DNA of 64,000 nt from assembly GCA_026874595.1 (NCBI GenBank), contig CM049316.1:124001-188000 (forward strand). Reading direction: 5' to 3'. The position numbers were made by a program, and so were the translations under genes. This stretch comes from Sipunculus nudus. Taxonomy: Eukaryota; Annelida; Sipuncula; Golfingiida; Sipunculidae. Shown here piece by piece: positions 30,330 to 40,912 of the stretch. Position 1 is the first letter of the stretch. Every line of letters begins with the position of its first letter. Under the pieces are notes generated by a model. The model saw only the letters and a list, made by a program, of their open reading frames with translations. It was not told where the DNA came from and searched no databases.

Positions 30330-31310
30330 CCATTTACGTTTGGTACATCTGGTAAACAAGTATGATTCATAACCACATTATTACAGCAAAATATAGACGG
30401 CCTTGACGCTGGTGCTTAGCTGATACATGAAAACCAGGATGTTATCGCGTTCATGCTGCTGTGACTAACCGCTCAGGACATTGACCGAATGCTTGCGGTC
30501 TGGTTTTTCCGATGTTTGCGCAGTTGTTTTGACACATTTGTCCTTGAGTCACAGTCTGGGCGACATGTCTTATCTCCTGTAAAAAGTTGTTTGCGCAGAC
30601 GTACATTGACACGGTATGACGTGATTTCTCTAGAAAAGGAAGTGAAAACAAAACTTGCACCGGGTGCACTGCTGATTCGTACATCTGAATCGTGGAAACT
30701 ATATATAAAAAATTGTTATTCCCATGTTTCGGCCGTGACTCATTTACCGACAGGACGTTGACCCAGTTACGTTTGGTACGTCTGGTAAACAGGTATGATT
30801 CATAACCACATGACTACAGTAAAAAATAGACGGCCTTGACGCTGGTGCTTAGCTGGTACATAAAAACCAGGATGTTATCGCGTTCATGCTGCTGTGACTA
30901 ACCGCTCAGGACATTGACCGAATGCTTGCGGTCTGGTTTTTCCGATGTTTGCGCAGTTGTTTTGACACATTTGTCCTTGAGTCACAGTCTGGGCGACATG
31001 TCTTATCTCCTGTAAAAAGTTGTTTGCGCAGACGTACATTGACACGGTATGACGTGATTTCTCTAGAAAAGGAAGTGAAAACAAAACTTGCACCGGGTGC
31101 ACTGCTGATTCGTACATCTGATTCGTGGAAACTATATATAAAATATTGTTATTCCCATGTTTCGGCCGTGACTCATTTACCGACAGGACGTTGAACCGGA
31201 TGTTTTCGTGTGGGTTTTCCATAGCTTTTAACGATTTTGTTTTGACACGTTTGTCCTTGAGTGAAAGTATCGCGGTTATCAGATATATGTAAAAAGTTGT
31301 TTTGTTCATG
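30330..31310 (+). repeat. 433-bp direct tandem repeat, two near-identical copies plus a decayed third
   Basis: Copy A (about 30330-30762) and copy B (about 30763-31195) are offset by exactly 433 bp and nearly identical. A partial diverged copy runs about 31196-31310. Each full copy carries a TATATATAA run near its 3' end (about 30700 and 31133), and tgacgtgatt upstream. The decayed copy merges into the functional-looking promoter of the 31468 gene. The array therefore looks like duplicated promoter/enhancer DNA. Frames on both strands are open through it, but they are simply copied with the repeat. Confidence 0.85.
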
Positions 31311-31351
31311 TTGGAATTTCCACAGTATTACGTAATGTCTGGGTTACTGGC

Positions 31352-31359
31352 TATAAAAG
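31352..31359 (+). promoter_or_regulatory. TATA box of the 794-residue protein gene
   Basis: TATAAAAG about 110 bp upstream of the ATG at 31468, preceded by a TTACGTAAT element. Confidence 0.65.
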
Positions 31360-31467
31360 CTCAGCAGTACCAAACATTCAGCAGAACCTGCCACGCACTG
31401 CTACCAGCCGGTTGAAACTGCTGCTGCTGTTGCTATTCTCTACATTACAAAAGCAGTCTTCAGCGAC

Positions 31468-33852
31468 ATGGGCTCTCGTTCGAAAACGGCAGATATGTCC
31501 GCTCGTTCAACGAAGAGAAACTCGCAACCATTGGCGAACTACAGTGGTGGTGATGTGTTCGCGCCGCTTCTATCAGGCGTAGAATGCAAAGAGAAAAGCC
31601 GGATCTCTACAATGACGGCGCCTCTGATGAACGACAACATACTCACCGTGCGCAGCATTGGACTGACGGTGAGGAAATGTTCCGACAAGGGTAATCCGGT
31701 GAACAGGCGTATCACGCCCGAGTTATTCGACGACTGTTGCGATCTGGCCTGGCTGCGCACGCTCATCTATTACGGGGAGCTGTTGGGAGCGAGCCTGGAC
31801 GACTGGAGCCGGTTGTACATGTTCTTCATATGCGACCTCGCCCTGTGTCAATCGGACAAGTCCCTGCCCGCGTTTCCATGCTTTATGAAGAACACGGCGG
31901 ACATGTTCCTGCGTTTCCGATACAATCACTTCCCCTACCTGATGACCGACAACGAGGAGCTGTTTCCGGATTTCCACCGATCCCAATCCATCTCAAAGCT
32001 CTTCGGTTTGGAGTATTTCGTCACGGTGCTCACCACAGAGGAACGGCACCTTTCTCTGGCTGAAAATTTCCGCCGGACATTGCGTGGAGATGATCACATT
32101 TTGAGCGAGGCCGACGCAGACGAAAGCAAGCTTCTGTGCAATGCGATCGGCGAAGCCATCCGCTGCGTGACAGACAGACTCATAAACAGGGAGCAAAAGG
32201 GCAACGATTTGATCCCGCTGCAAGAGGACATCAACCGCGTGGCAAAGGAACTGTGCCGCTCAACAGTTTTCGCACACGAGCAGGCCTTGCATGACCTGTA
32301 TGTGCGTGTACATTCTTGCCTCAAGAAAATGGAGAAAGCAGCCAAAAGCCCTCCCACATACGGCCTGTACACCGGTAAATCGCGCGAACGGTGTGTCCTG
32401 AAAAGCTCGAAGAAAGGGGCGATACCGTTTACGCTGGTGCCGTATGGCCTGCAAGACGATGCGGGTACGTTTGATCAGGGAGCAACAACAGCCAGTGTCA
32501 CGGATGATACCGCCGACCCCGTTTCCTCTGAACCGTCTGCAGCTGTCGATGCCGCCACCCTGAACGTACAAGCTGAACAGTGGGTGAAAGAAAATGCCGG
32601 TCATACGACAGTTGACGTCCAGGATCAACAGGGGAGTCCCGACGGTGCGACAACAGGAAGAACTCACGCCGAGCTCGGGAAGCGGAAACGCGGTCCGTGT
32701 CACGCTGCTGACGGTCAACCAAGGTTCAGCGCCCCGAGGAAGCGCATACGCATCGATGATACGCCATTTTCACCCATAGGCGGCGGCGACTGCGCAACGC
32801 TGTACCCTCCTATTGACAGCTCGCCACAATCGCCCGGCACAGACGCTTACAGGCCGACCGCACACGGGGCGACGAATGGCTCAAACCTGATCCTGAATTA
32901 CGAAGGGAATGCGACACACTCCACGTCACAGGAGGAGGAAACGACCCTCAAAGCGCCTACGGTAAACGGGCGCCGACCCGCCATACCAGACCCCTACGAA
33001 ATATCTCTTAATACACCCGCAATGCCGGCCTTGTTGAACATAGATACACAAGACCTGGTATTGCCAGACGAGGTGCGTGACGAAGACGAGGACGGAAGTG
33101 TCCGTTTGCACCTCAATCAATCGGGCCCGGCGCAAGAGGGAGATGCGGGTAACGCTTTGGAGAATGAGGTGTCTATCGCCCGCTCAGCAACAAGTCAACG
33201 AGACAAAAGCGCGCCACCGTCTGCAGTGGTTGGTGAGCATGAAAGTCCTTATTCTGATATATCAGACGACGAAATGGACAATACCGGGTTACCTGTGGGG
33301 GGGACACAACAACATATGGGTACACATTACGATCACATGCACAATGCAGGGACGGACTTGGGACACAGCACTCATTCACCCTTCACGGGACAATTCATGT
33401 CGTCTCCCGGCGTGGTCAAAGCCAATGCGCCCGTTTACGCCTGTGCAGGGCAACGGCCGATTGCTGGCGTCACAGTCAATGCGCACTTGTATGACGGGAC
33501 GGGACTGCAGCAGCAAGGTACGTCCGTTGCAAGCGACCCAAACCCGATGAACATTCTGTACACCGTCGCCCAGCAACTGTCAACATGTGACGTGAATACA
33601 CAGAATTATATATACACTCCAGCTGCACCTATCGTCGCAACGCCAAACAATGCAACTGCGCATAACTACGCCTCAAACACGGCCGCCATGGATACGCAAG
33701 AACTTTGGAATGTGACGAACACGATGACGGACAAGCTGCACAGGGCCATCAGCAGCTTTCAACAGTCGATGGCCATGCTGGAAGACGTCAAACAGAACTT
33801 TCAACAGTTGCAGCAACAAGTACTCCTAGTTTTCCCACGGGGATCATCATAA
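31468..33852 (+). CDS. Large 794-residue protein: N-terminal globular domain, disordered middle, C-terminal coiled coil
   Basis: ATG at 31468. Residues about 55-300 form a helical globular domain with Cys and aromatic residues and no match I can name. A basic stretch (KKGAIPF) ends it. From about 310 to 740 the sequence is low-complexity, rich in Ser, Thr, Pro, Asp and Asn, with a basic KRKRG-type cluster near 405. The last 40 residues form a Gln-rich amphipathic helix (FQQSMAMLEDVKQNFQQLQQ), likely an oligomerisation coil. The layout fits a nuclear regulatory or structural protein. Coding GC is clearly higher than in the flanks. The upstream region carries the duplicated 433-bp element, so expression is probably strong or specially controlled. 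Confidence 0.8.
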   Translation: MGSRSKTADMSARSTKRNSQPLANYSGGDVFAPLLSGVECKEKSRISTMTAPLMNDNILTVRSIGLTVRKCSDKGNPVNRRITPELFDDCCDLAWLRTLIYYGELLGASLDDWSRLYMFFICDLALCQSDKSLPAFPCFMKNTADMFLRFRYNHFPYLMTDNEELFPDFHRSQSISKLFGLEYFVTVLTTEERHLSLAENFRRTLRGDDHILSEADADESKLLCNAIGEAIRCVTDRLINREQKGNDLIPLQEDINRVAKELCRSTVFAHEQALHDLYVRVHSCLKKMEKAAKSPPTYGLYTGKSRERCVLKSSKKGAIPFTLVPYGLQDDAGTFDQGATTASVTDDTADPVSSEPSAAVDAATLNVQAEQWVKENAGHTTVDVQDQQGSPDGATTGRTHAELGKRKRGPCHAADGQPRFSAPRKRIRIDDTPFSPIGGGDCATLYPPIDSSPQSPGTDAYRPTAHGATNGSNLILNYEGNATHSTSQEEETTLKAPTVNGRRPAIPDPYEISLNTPAMPALLNIDTQDLVLPDEVRDEDEDGSVRLHLNQSGPAQEGDAGNALENEVSIARSATSQRDKSAPPSAVVGEHESPYSDISDDEMDNTGLPVGGTQQHMGTHYDHMHNAGTDLGHSTHSPFTGQFMSSPGVVKANAPVYACAGQRPIAGVTVNAHLYDGTGLQQQGTSVASDPNPMNILYTVAQQLSTCDVNTQNYIYTPAAPIVATPNNATAHNYASNTAAMDTQELWNVTNTMTDKLHRAISSFQQSMAMLEDVKQNFQQLQQQVLLVFPRGSS

Positions 33853-34693
33853 ACTGATACTTTCCACGTAAAACGTAATGTGGTTCTGTGTCATTGTGAC
33901 AAAGCGAGCCAACACGAAACTCAAAATGCTTGACTGTTTATTGTGTATGGAGATGTAAATATATGCTAAAGGTTATGTTTAGAGTTGATTACTGTTGATC
34001 ATGTGAAATGTCTAAATGAAATGTCAAAATGAAATGTCAAAATGAAATGTTAAATGAAATGTCAAAATGGAATTTCAAAATGAAATCTTAACATGATATG
34101 TCTAACTGTGTATGTTTCAAAACAGCGATCACGGATGATATATATATTATTATACGGCTTAACCATATATGCTTGTCTCATACGTCACCTGACGTTATGC
34201 TAAAAGATGATTACTGTTGATAATGTCAAATGTAAATGAAATGTCAAAATGAAATGTCAAAATTAAATGTTAACATGAAATGTCTAACTGTGTATGTTTC
34301 AAAACAGCGATAACGGATGATATATATATTATTATACGGCTTAACAATAGATACTAGTCTCAAACGTACGTCTTGTTGTTTTCTGAAAAGGACATTGTAT
34401 GACAGCGTCTGTATGGTATGTGATATAACGTAAAAAACCACTATTGATCAGAGTTTGGGATTGTGGATACTTAATACATAATATTAAATAAATATGGCTT
34501 TATATTTTCGGTACGCCCATTTTACATGCCATCATTAAAAATGTCAATATATATATATGTAAACATGATAGACTCCATGCTATCGAAACATATTTCACGA
34601 TCCACCAAGATGCCAGCATTCAGTCATTCTAAGTCTGACTCAGATATTAAATCTGTTACACATATCTCCTCTGTGGACATGGTTAAAATAGTT
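33853..34693. repeat. AT-rich intergenic with short tandem words and a direct repeat
   Basis: The word aaatgaaatgtc repeats in tandem at about 34010-34095 and 34232-34285. Around it a larger segment is duplicated: gattactgttgat at 33987 and 34209, and acggatgatatatatatt near 34132 and 34313. The two copies differ mainly in repeat number. No gene is supported. Confidence 0.7.
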
Positions 34694-34957
34694 CCGGTAA
34701 CATACGATAGGGGGCGCTGCCTCATACAGCACTGGTCAACACAACAAAATAGCCCTTTACCGGACAACGGTCTACATGACATTTACGAAATACCTGCTAA
34801 AATTTTAGGAAAAATATGCCTCAAACATTCCACGAGTAACACACACACCAAAGATTAAATGTGTCCACAACCCAACTATATAAGCAGGCCGGCTCTATAA
34901 TACTATCAGTTGAGAGCGCTCTATGGGCGCTTTTTGGTCCCAGACGGCTCCCCTGTG

Positions 34958-35127
34958 TCTGTGACGTCACACTTTCCATCAGCCAATCAAATCAAGGAAC
35001 AGTACCTGTTCATGATAACATAAGAAACTCACGTACACAAAGCATGTAGTCCCTGTGGCGCAATGGTTAGCGCGTCCGGCTGTTAATCGGAAGGTTGGTG
35101 GTTCGAGCCCACCCAGGGACGTTATAC
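34958..35127 (+). other. About 170-bp insertion in the left arm, flanked by a 38-39-bp duplication
   Basis: The arm sequence ctctatgggcgctttt through gacggctcccctgtg occurs at 34919-34957 and again at 35128-35165. The right arm has it once. Between the copies lies unique DNA with a CRE palindrome (TGACGTCA), an AGCCAATCA box and a complete tRNA-Asn gene. The duplication is far longer than usual transposon target-site duplications. Confidence 0.7.
35049..35121 (+). tRNA. tRNA-Asn (anticodon GTT)
   Basis: A complete cloverleaf of 73 nt. Acceptor stem GTCCCTG pairs with CAGGGAC, and the anticodon stem TCCGG pairs with TCGGA around loop CTGTTAA (anticodon at 35082-35084). T-arm GGTTCGAGCCC contains the B box, and TGGCGCAATGG contains the A box. 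No intron and no encoded CCA. It is very close to animal nuclear tRNA-Asn, so it was taken from, or belongs to, the host genome. No T-run terminator is obvious directly after it. Confidence 0.93.
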
Positions 35128-35639
35128 CTCTATGGGCGCTTTTGGCTCCCAGACGGCTCCCCTGTGGGGGAGGGGGGGGACTTGAGGGGGGGAGGGGGCG
35201 GCCCCTCCCTCTGCCTTATGTCAAGAAGAAGTAGAGTTGTGGGCTTGTGGCCACCAGGGGTCGGTTGTGTGGTTCAAGTCAGAAGTAGACCAGTTGTAGG
35301 TTTGGGGATCGCCGGCAGGGGGGGGGGGGGGAAAGAAGAGTCGGTAGGATGTGAAAGGTCGGTCTGGGTCGTCGAGGTTAGAGATGAAAGGTCAGTAGGG
35401 TTTACCGGGGGGGGGGGACCAGGGGAGTTCTGGGTGGGATCGCCTGGCGGGGGGGAACAGGGGAGTTCTGGGTAGGATCGCCCGGCGGGGGGGAACAGGG
35501 GAGTCCTGGTTGGGATCGGAGACCCATGTGAATGGTTAAAGAGTGTTCATCGGATATCATCGGTACTGGAAAAGCCACAGGTGTGCAACGCATGTCAAAG
35601 CACTAGGGGATCGTTCAGATCCCGACAGAGGGTCTCCAC

Positions 35640-36330
35640 TGGGGCCGAGGCCCCTATAGAAATTTCTCCACAGGGCTCGTGGTGGGGGCTTCGCCCCCGG
35701 GAAGAATACTTTATGTGGGATCGATCCCTACAAAGAATATACACAGGGGGCGAGGCCCCCATAAGGAATTACATGGAAGGCCCGTGGTGGGGGCCTCGCC
35801 CCCGGGAATAATACTTTATGGGGGATCGATCCCTAAAAAGAATATACCCCGGGGGCGAGGCCCCCATAAGGAAATATATGGAAGGCCCGTGGTGGGGGCC
35901 TCGCCCCCAGGTGATAATACTTTATGTGGGATCGATCCCTAAAAAGAATATACACAGGGGGCGAGGCCCCCATAAGGAATTACATGGAGGGCCCGTGGTG
36001 GGGGCCTCGCCCCCGGGAATAATATTTTATGGGGGATCGATCCCTAAAAAGAATATACACAGGGGGCGAGGCCCCCATAAGGAATTACATGGAAGGCTCG
36101 TGGTGGGGGCCTCGCCCCCAGGGGAAAATACTTTATGTGGGATCGAGCCCTAAAAAGAATATACACAGGGGGCGAGGCCCCCATAAGGAATTACATGGAA
36201 GGCCCGTGGTGGGGGCCTCGCCCCCAGGGGAAAATACTTTATGTGGGATCGATCCCTAAAAAGAATATACCCCGGGGGCGAGGCCCCCATAAGGAAATAT
36301 ATGGAAGGATCGTGATGGGGGCCTCGCCCC
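35640..36330 (+). repeat. 105-106-bp hairpin repeat array, left arm (6 units)
   Basis: GATCGATCCC-type anchors start at 35719, 35824, 35930, 36035, 36141 and 36247. Each unit contains GGGATCGATCCC (a 12-bp palindrome), GGGGGCGAGGCCCCC and, about 30 bp on, its reverse complement GGGGGCCTCGCCCCC. Each unit can therefore fold as a 15-bp stem. Frames remain open through several units because of base composition; they are not treated as genes. Confidence 0.9.
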
Positions 36331-36429
36331 CGGGAGAATACTGTATGGGGATCGGGGCGCCGAAGGCGCCAATACACAGATGTATGTATGGAGGGCGCCT
36401 TCGGCGCCTCGATCCCTAAAATGAATATT

Positions 36430-37440
36430 CCCGGGGGGCGAGGCCCCCACCACGGGCCCTCCATCTAAATCCTTATGGGGGCCTCGCCCCCAGTATATAT
36501 TCTTTTTAGGGATCGATCCCACATAAATTATTATCCCCTGGGGGCGAGGCCCCCACCACGTGCCTTCCATGTATTTCCTTATGGGGGCCTCGCCCCCAGT
36601 GTATATTCTTTGTAGGGATCGATCCCACATAAAGTATTATCCCCTGGGGGCGAGGCCCCCACCACGTGCCTTCCATGTAATTCCTGATGGGGGCTTCGCC
36701 CCCTGGGTATATTCTTTGTAGGGATCGATCCCACATAAAGTATTTTCCCCTGGGGGCGAGGCCCCCACCACGGGCCTTCCATGTAATTCCTTATGGGGGC
36801 CTCGCCCCCTGGGTATATTCTTTGTAGGGATCGATCCCACATAAAGTATTTTTCCCTGGGGGCGAGGCCCCCACCACGTGCCTTCCATGTATTTCCTTAT
36901 GGGGGCCTCGCCCCCAGTGTATATTCTTTGTAGGGATCGATCCCACATAAAGTATTATCCCCTGGGGGCGAGGCCCCCACCACGTGCCTTCCATGTAATT
37001 CCTGATGGGGGCTTCGCCCCCGGGTATATTCTTTGTAGGGATCGATCCCACATAAAGTATTTTCCCCTGGGGGCGAGGCCCCCACCACGGGCCTTCCATG
37101 TAATTCCTTATGGGGGCCTCGCCCCCTGGGTATATTCTTTGTAGGGATCGATCCCACATAAAGTATTTTCCCCTGGGGGCGAGGCCCCCACCACGGGCCT
37201 TCCATGTAATTCCTTATGGGGGCCTCGCCCCCTGTGTATATTCTTTTTAGGGATCGATCCAAAATAAAGTATTTTCCCCTGGGGGCGAGGCCCCCACCAC
37301 GGGCCCTCCATGTTATTCCTTATGGGGGCCTCGCCCCCTGTGTGTATTCTTTTTAGGGATCGATCCCCCATAAAGTATTATCCCCTGGGGGCGAGGCCCC
37401 CACCACGACCCCTGTGGAGAAACCTCTATAGGGGCCTCGG
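36430..37440 (-). repeat. 105-106-bp hairpin repeat array, right arm (9 units)
   Basis: The same unit in inverse orientation, with anchors at 36511, 36617, 36723, 36829, 36935, 37040, 37146, 37252 and 37358. Units differ by a few bases (acgtgcc versus acgggcc, cagtgta versus ctgggta), giving a mixed pattern that indicates amplification after the inversion. Nine units face six on the left. Confidence 0.9.
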
Positions 37441-38039
37441 CCCAAGGGGAGATTCTGTGGTGATCGGAACGATCCCATTGTGCTTTGACGTGCGTTGCAC
37501 ACCGTTGGCTTTCCCAGTACCGATGATACCCGACGATCACTCTTTAACCATTCACATCCGTATACGAACCCACCTAGGACTCCCCTGTTCCCCCCCCCCC
37601 CTTGTGACCCCTGTTGACCTTTCACCTCCGACCCGATCCCACTCACAATCCCCTGTTCCCCCCCCCAGGCGATCCCTGCTGACCTTTCCCCTTCGACCCG
37701 ATCCCATCCAGAACTCCCCTGTTCTCTTCCCCCCCGGCGACCCCTGTTGACCTTTCACATCCGACCTCGACGACCCCAACCGACCTTTCACATCCAACCG
37801 ACCCTTATTCCCCTCCTGCCGGTGATCCCCAAACCTACAACCGGTCTAGTTCTGACTTGAACCACACAACCGGCCACAGACCCACAACTCTACTACTTCT
37901 TGACATAAGGCAGAGGGAGGGGCCGCCCCCTCCCCCCCTCCCCCACAGGGGAGCCGTCTGGGACCCAAAAGCGCCCAGAGAGCGCTCTCAACTGATAGTA
38001 TAATAGACTCGGCCTGCTTATATAGTAGGGTTGTGGACA

Positions 38040-39156
38040 CATTGAAATCTTTGGTGTGCGGCAGATTTCACGTTTGTGCAAGATGTACGCGCAAACTGAA
38101 AAAGATATCGCAAATGTTACTCGTTGAACGCTTAAAGCATATTTTTCCAAAAATTTTAGCACATATTTCGTAAATGTTGTGTAGACCGTTGTCCGGCAAA
38201 TGGCCATTTTGTGTTGCTGACCAATATGACGGTGTCAGTATCGCCACCTGCCGACGACAAGTGGAACTATATCAGATAGACAACGGATTTATCTAATTAA
38301 GTTGCACACATGAAACAACATTGAAATCTTTGGTGTGCGGCAGATTTCACGTTTGTGCAAGATGTACCCGCAAACTGGAAAAGATATCACGAATGTCACT
38401 CGTTGAACGCTTAAAGCATATTTTTCCAAAGATTTTAGCACATATTTTGTAAATGTTGTGTAGACCGTTGTCCGGGAAATGGCCATTTTGTGTTGCTGAC
38501 CAATATGACGGTGTCAGTATCGCCACCTGCCGACGACAAGTGGAACTATATCAGATAGACAACGGATTTATCTAATTAAGTTGCACACATGAAACAACAT
38601 TGAAATCTTTGGTGTGCGGCAGATTTCACGTTTGTGCAAGATGTACCCGCAAACTGGAAAATATATCACGAATGTCACTCGTTGAACGCTTAAAGCATAT
38701 TTTTCCAAAGATTTTAGCACATATTTTGTAAATGTTGTGTAGACCGTTGTCCGGGAAATGGCCATTTTGTGTTGCTGACCAATATGACGGTGTCAGTATC
38801 GCCACCTGCCGACGACAAGTGGAACTATATCAGATAGACAACGGATTTATCTAATTAAGTTGCACACATGAAACAACATTGAAATCTTTGGTGTGCGGCA
38901 GATTTCACGTTTGTGCAAGATGTACCCGCAAACTGGAAAATATATCACGAATGTCACTCGTTGAACGTTTGAGGCATATTTTTACTAAAATTATTGCAGG
39001 TATTTCGTAAATGTTGTGTAGACCGTTGTCCGGGAAATGGCCATTTTGTGTTGCTGACCAATATGACGGTGTCAGTATCGCCACCTGCCGACGACAAGTG
39101 GAACTATATCAGATAGACAATGGATTTATCTAATTAAGTTGCACACATGAAACAAC
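38040..39156 (+). repeat. 279-bp tandem repeat, four copies
   Basis: The word cattgaaatctttgg begins at 38040, 38319, 38598 and 38877, and the unit edge recurs at 39156, each 279 bp apart. Copy 1 also forms the outer end of the inverted repeat's right arm; copies 2 and 3 are almost identical, and copy 4 diverges in its middle. The left arm has only a single decayed counterpart (34694-34855). A 65-codon frame on the minus strand copies along with the unit and is not considered a gene. Confidence 0.9.
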
Positions 39157-40017
39157 ATTTGTGCGGACTGCATACTTTAATTGAACTGGATGTTTTGTGT
39201 GCCTTTATGTATTTATAAAATGTATCAGAAAATGATCATGAATCACATATGCGGATGATCATGGCATAAAGAAGACCGTGAAACTTTCATATTTTATTCA
39301 TTATATAAGTTCCGTCTTATGAGTTCCACAGGTATTGTGACGTAGATTCAGGCAAAACATTGTTGAAAATAACGAGTACATCAAGTTTTTATACATATTT
39401 TTGAAATATTGTCACATATGCATTTATTTAAAATTTCGTTTTCTGAGTTTGGAAGTATCAAGTGATATCAACATCTATTAGTATGTTTGTCGTATCTGGT
39501 TGATCAGATCCATATAACATCTGGTTGTTCAAACGATTTTCGTGCATTCGCATTGGATGTGCCTAAAATATACATCTGGGTGACGAATGGTTTTGATGTA
39601 CCCGTCTTCTTCTTTTTTAAAAATGTATATAACGTGAAAGTACACCTCGGCGTGCAGGGTTTTCTGTATCGGGTGTTTAATCTGAAACCGATCGCCAACG
39701 ACAAAACTAATTTATGAATACATGCAAACACGCAGACAGTTATCGAGCAGCGATGAAAAAGCAGATTACCAGCAAACGTATTAAGATCATTACAGGGACG
39801 AACCCTGTTTAACCACATTTCAACCCGTCACCCCTCATATACATATATATATATATTCATGTGAGCTTGAGAAGCCGTCACCCCTTGTTTCATGGCGGGT
39901 GAGACCTTCCGAATACATGCATCCCATTCAAGCCACGCCCACCCAACACATTGTGTTTGACGTACCCAACAGTTGCGGACGTGTGCTCATTCTTGATTAT
40001 ACTTCGGACACAGCGTG
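39157..40017. other. Intergenic, no supported gene
   Basis: AT-rich spacer. A 76-codon frame at 39487-39717 begins with TTG and contains no ATG, so it is dismissed. A TA-rich run at about 39838-39862 may act as TATA box for the next gene. Confidence 0.4.
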
Positions 40018-40560
40018 ATGCATTCGCTCCCAGCCGACAACCAGTTAACCAGCAGGTTGTGCGACAAGAACGAAATGACATATCTGATGGACAATTTGAT
40101 GGGTCACGCGGAGCTACTTTTGAAGAAGATCAAAGTCCTTGACGACAGATCAACTGATGTATTTCCCAGATCGTGGCAGTGCGTGGAACTGGTTGACGGC
40201 GTGGACCCGTGGCCACCCAGCCTCTGCTTGAGTATGATAACTGATATCGGGAGAGGGTACGGGATCACACTTGATGAGGCTACTTTGACGGCTGTGTATA
40301 AAACGGAACCGTGGGTCAGCTGGCACAGGATATGCCCTTCGATCACAGTGAACCTTACACGCATGGTCCCGACGGCTGAAGCCCGATGCCTGGCTGTGTA
40401 CATATTGTACTGCTTCTTTAGCAAAGAGTACCGAGTGTCTCACGCTGACAGCGATTTCCACAGGGGTCTGCTGTGTTTAAATTACTGCCCATGTAGCCGA
40501 TACCAAACGAGGAATGTAACCTCTCGTTGCTGTTGTGTGTCACTTGGTTCTTTCTCGTGA
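40018..40560 (+). CDS. Hypothetical 180-residue helical protein
   Basis: The frame opens with a GTG immediately before the ATG at 40018. The N-terminal half is helical (LMDNLMGHAELLLKKIKVL), the middle contains several Trp and Pro, and the C-terminal 40 residues are Cys-rich. No family is recognised. A TA-rich box lies about 160-180 bp upstream. It precedes the tandem-CARD gene on the same strand. Confidence 0.55.
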   Translation: MHSLPADNQLTSRLCDKNEMTYLMDNLMGHAELLLKKIKVLDDRSTDVFPRSWQCVELVDGVDPWPPSLCLSMITDIGRGYGITLDEATLTAVYKTEPWVSWHRICPSITVNLTRMVPTAEARCLAVYILYCFFSKEYRVSHADSDFHRGLLCLNYCPCSRYQTRNVTSRCCCVSLGSFS

Positions 40561-40912
40561 AAGCGTCATTGTGTACCCGATATCTGACAGCGTACGTCAC
40601 ACACAATGACACCAGTGCATACATCTCCTCATTGTGGTTTTTTATATCTATATGTGTTCATGTCGCGTGGGATAATGCATCTCAGAAACGTATCTTCGCT
40701 CATGCAGTGGACTGACCTTGAAATGAGGCCATTTTTTGTTATGTCACATGAGCTCTGCCGTTACTCACATTTGAATTTGGTAAACAATTTTGAGCCTATC
40801 CCGTCAACATCCAGGCATGCGCACTGCCTGGCTGTACATGTTCGAAAACATATAAAAGCTGCGGTGATGTCTAGTTGCCAGGCACAATTCCTGTGGGAGC
40901 CCTACCACGACC
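40561..40912 (+). promoter_or_regulatory. Intergenic with promoter of the tandem-CARD gene
   Basis: TATAAAAG at 40851-40858 lies 55 bp upstream of the ATG at 40913. The remainder shows no gene. Confidence 0.55.

Larger units (their letters stand above)
34694..38270. repeat. Large inverted repeat (palindrome), arms about 1.7 kb
   Basis: Sequence from about 34694 reappears as reverse complement ending near 38270. Examples are gttgagagcgctct with its mate agagcgctctcaac, the Cccagacggctcccc segments, G-runs at 35165-35500 mirrored by C-runs at 37590-37740, and the segment at 35523-35640 mirrored at 37390-37555. The centre is a hairpin, ggcgccgaaggcgcc (36356-36370) and its complement (36394-36408), with a 23-bp loop. 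Arms are diverged and unequal in repeat number. It could be a replication origin, a genome-isomer junction, or a foldback transposon. Confidence 0.85.

Noticed and set aside
30451-31309. Frames on both strands in the 433-bp repeats (77-141 codons)
   Set aside because: They are duplicated with the repeat, lack domain features, and conflict with the promoter-like content; coding cannot be shown.
35640-37440. CRISPR array
   Set aside because: Units are near-identical throughout without unique spacers, are inverted about a centre, and the window is eukaryotic in character.
35581-37750. Many long open frames on both strands with repeated GRGPHKE and VVGASPPG words
   Set aside because: They follow the 105-106-bp repeat, shift frame between units, exist on both strands, and reflect GC-rich composition rather than a protein.
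38289-38765. 65-codon minus-strand frame repeated in the 279-bp units
   Set aside because: Copied passively with the repeat; no conserved start context or domain.
39487-39717. 76-codon plus-strand frame
   Set aside because: Starts with TTG and contains no methionine codon.
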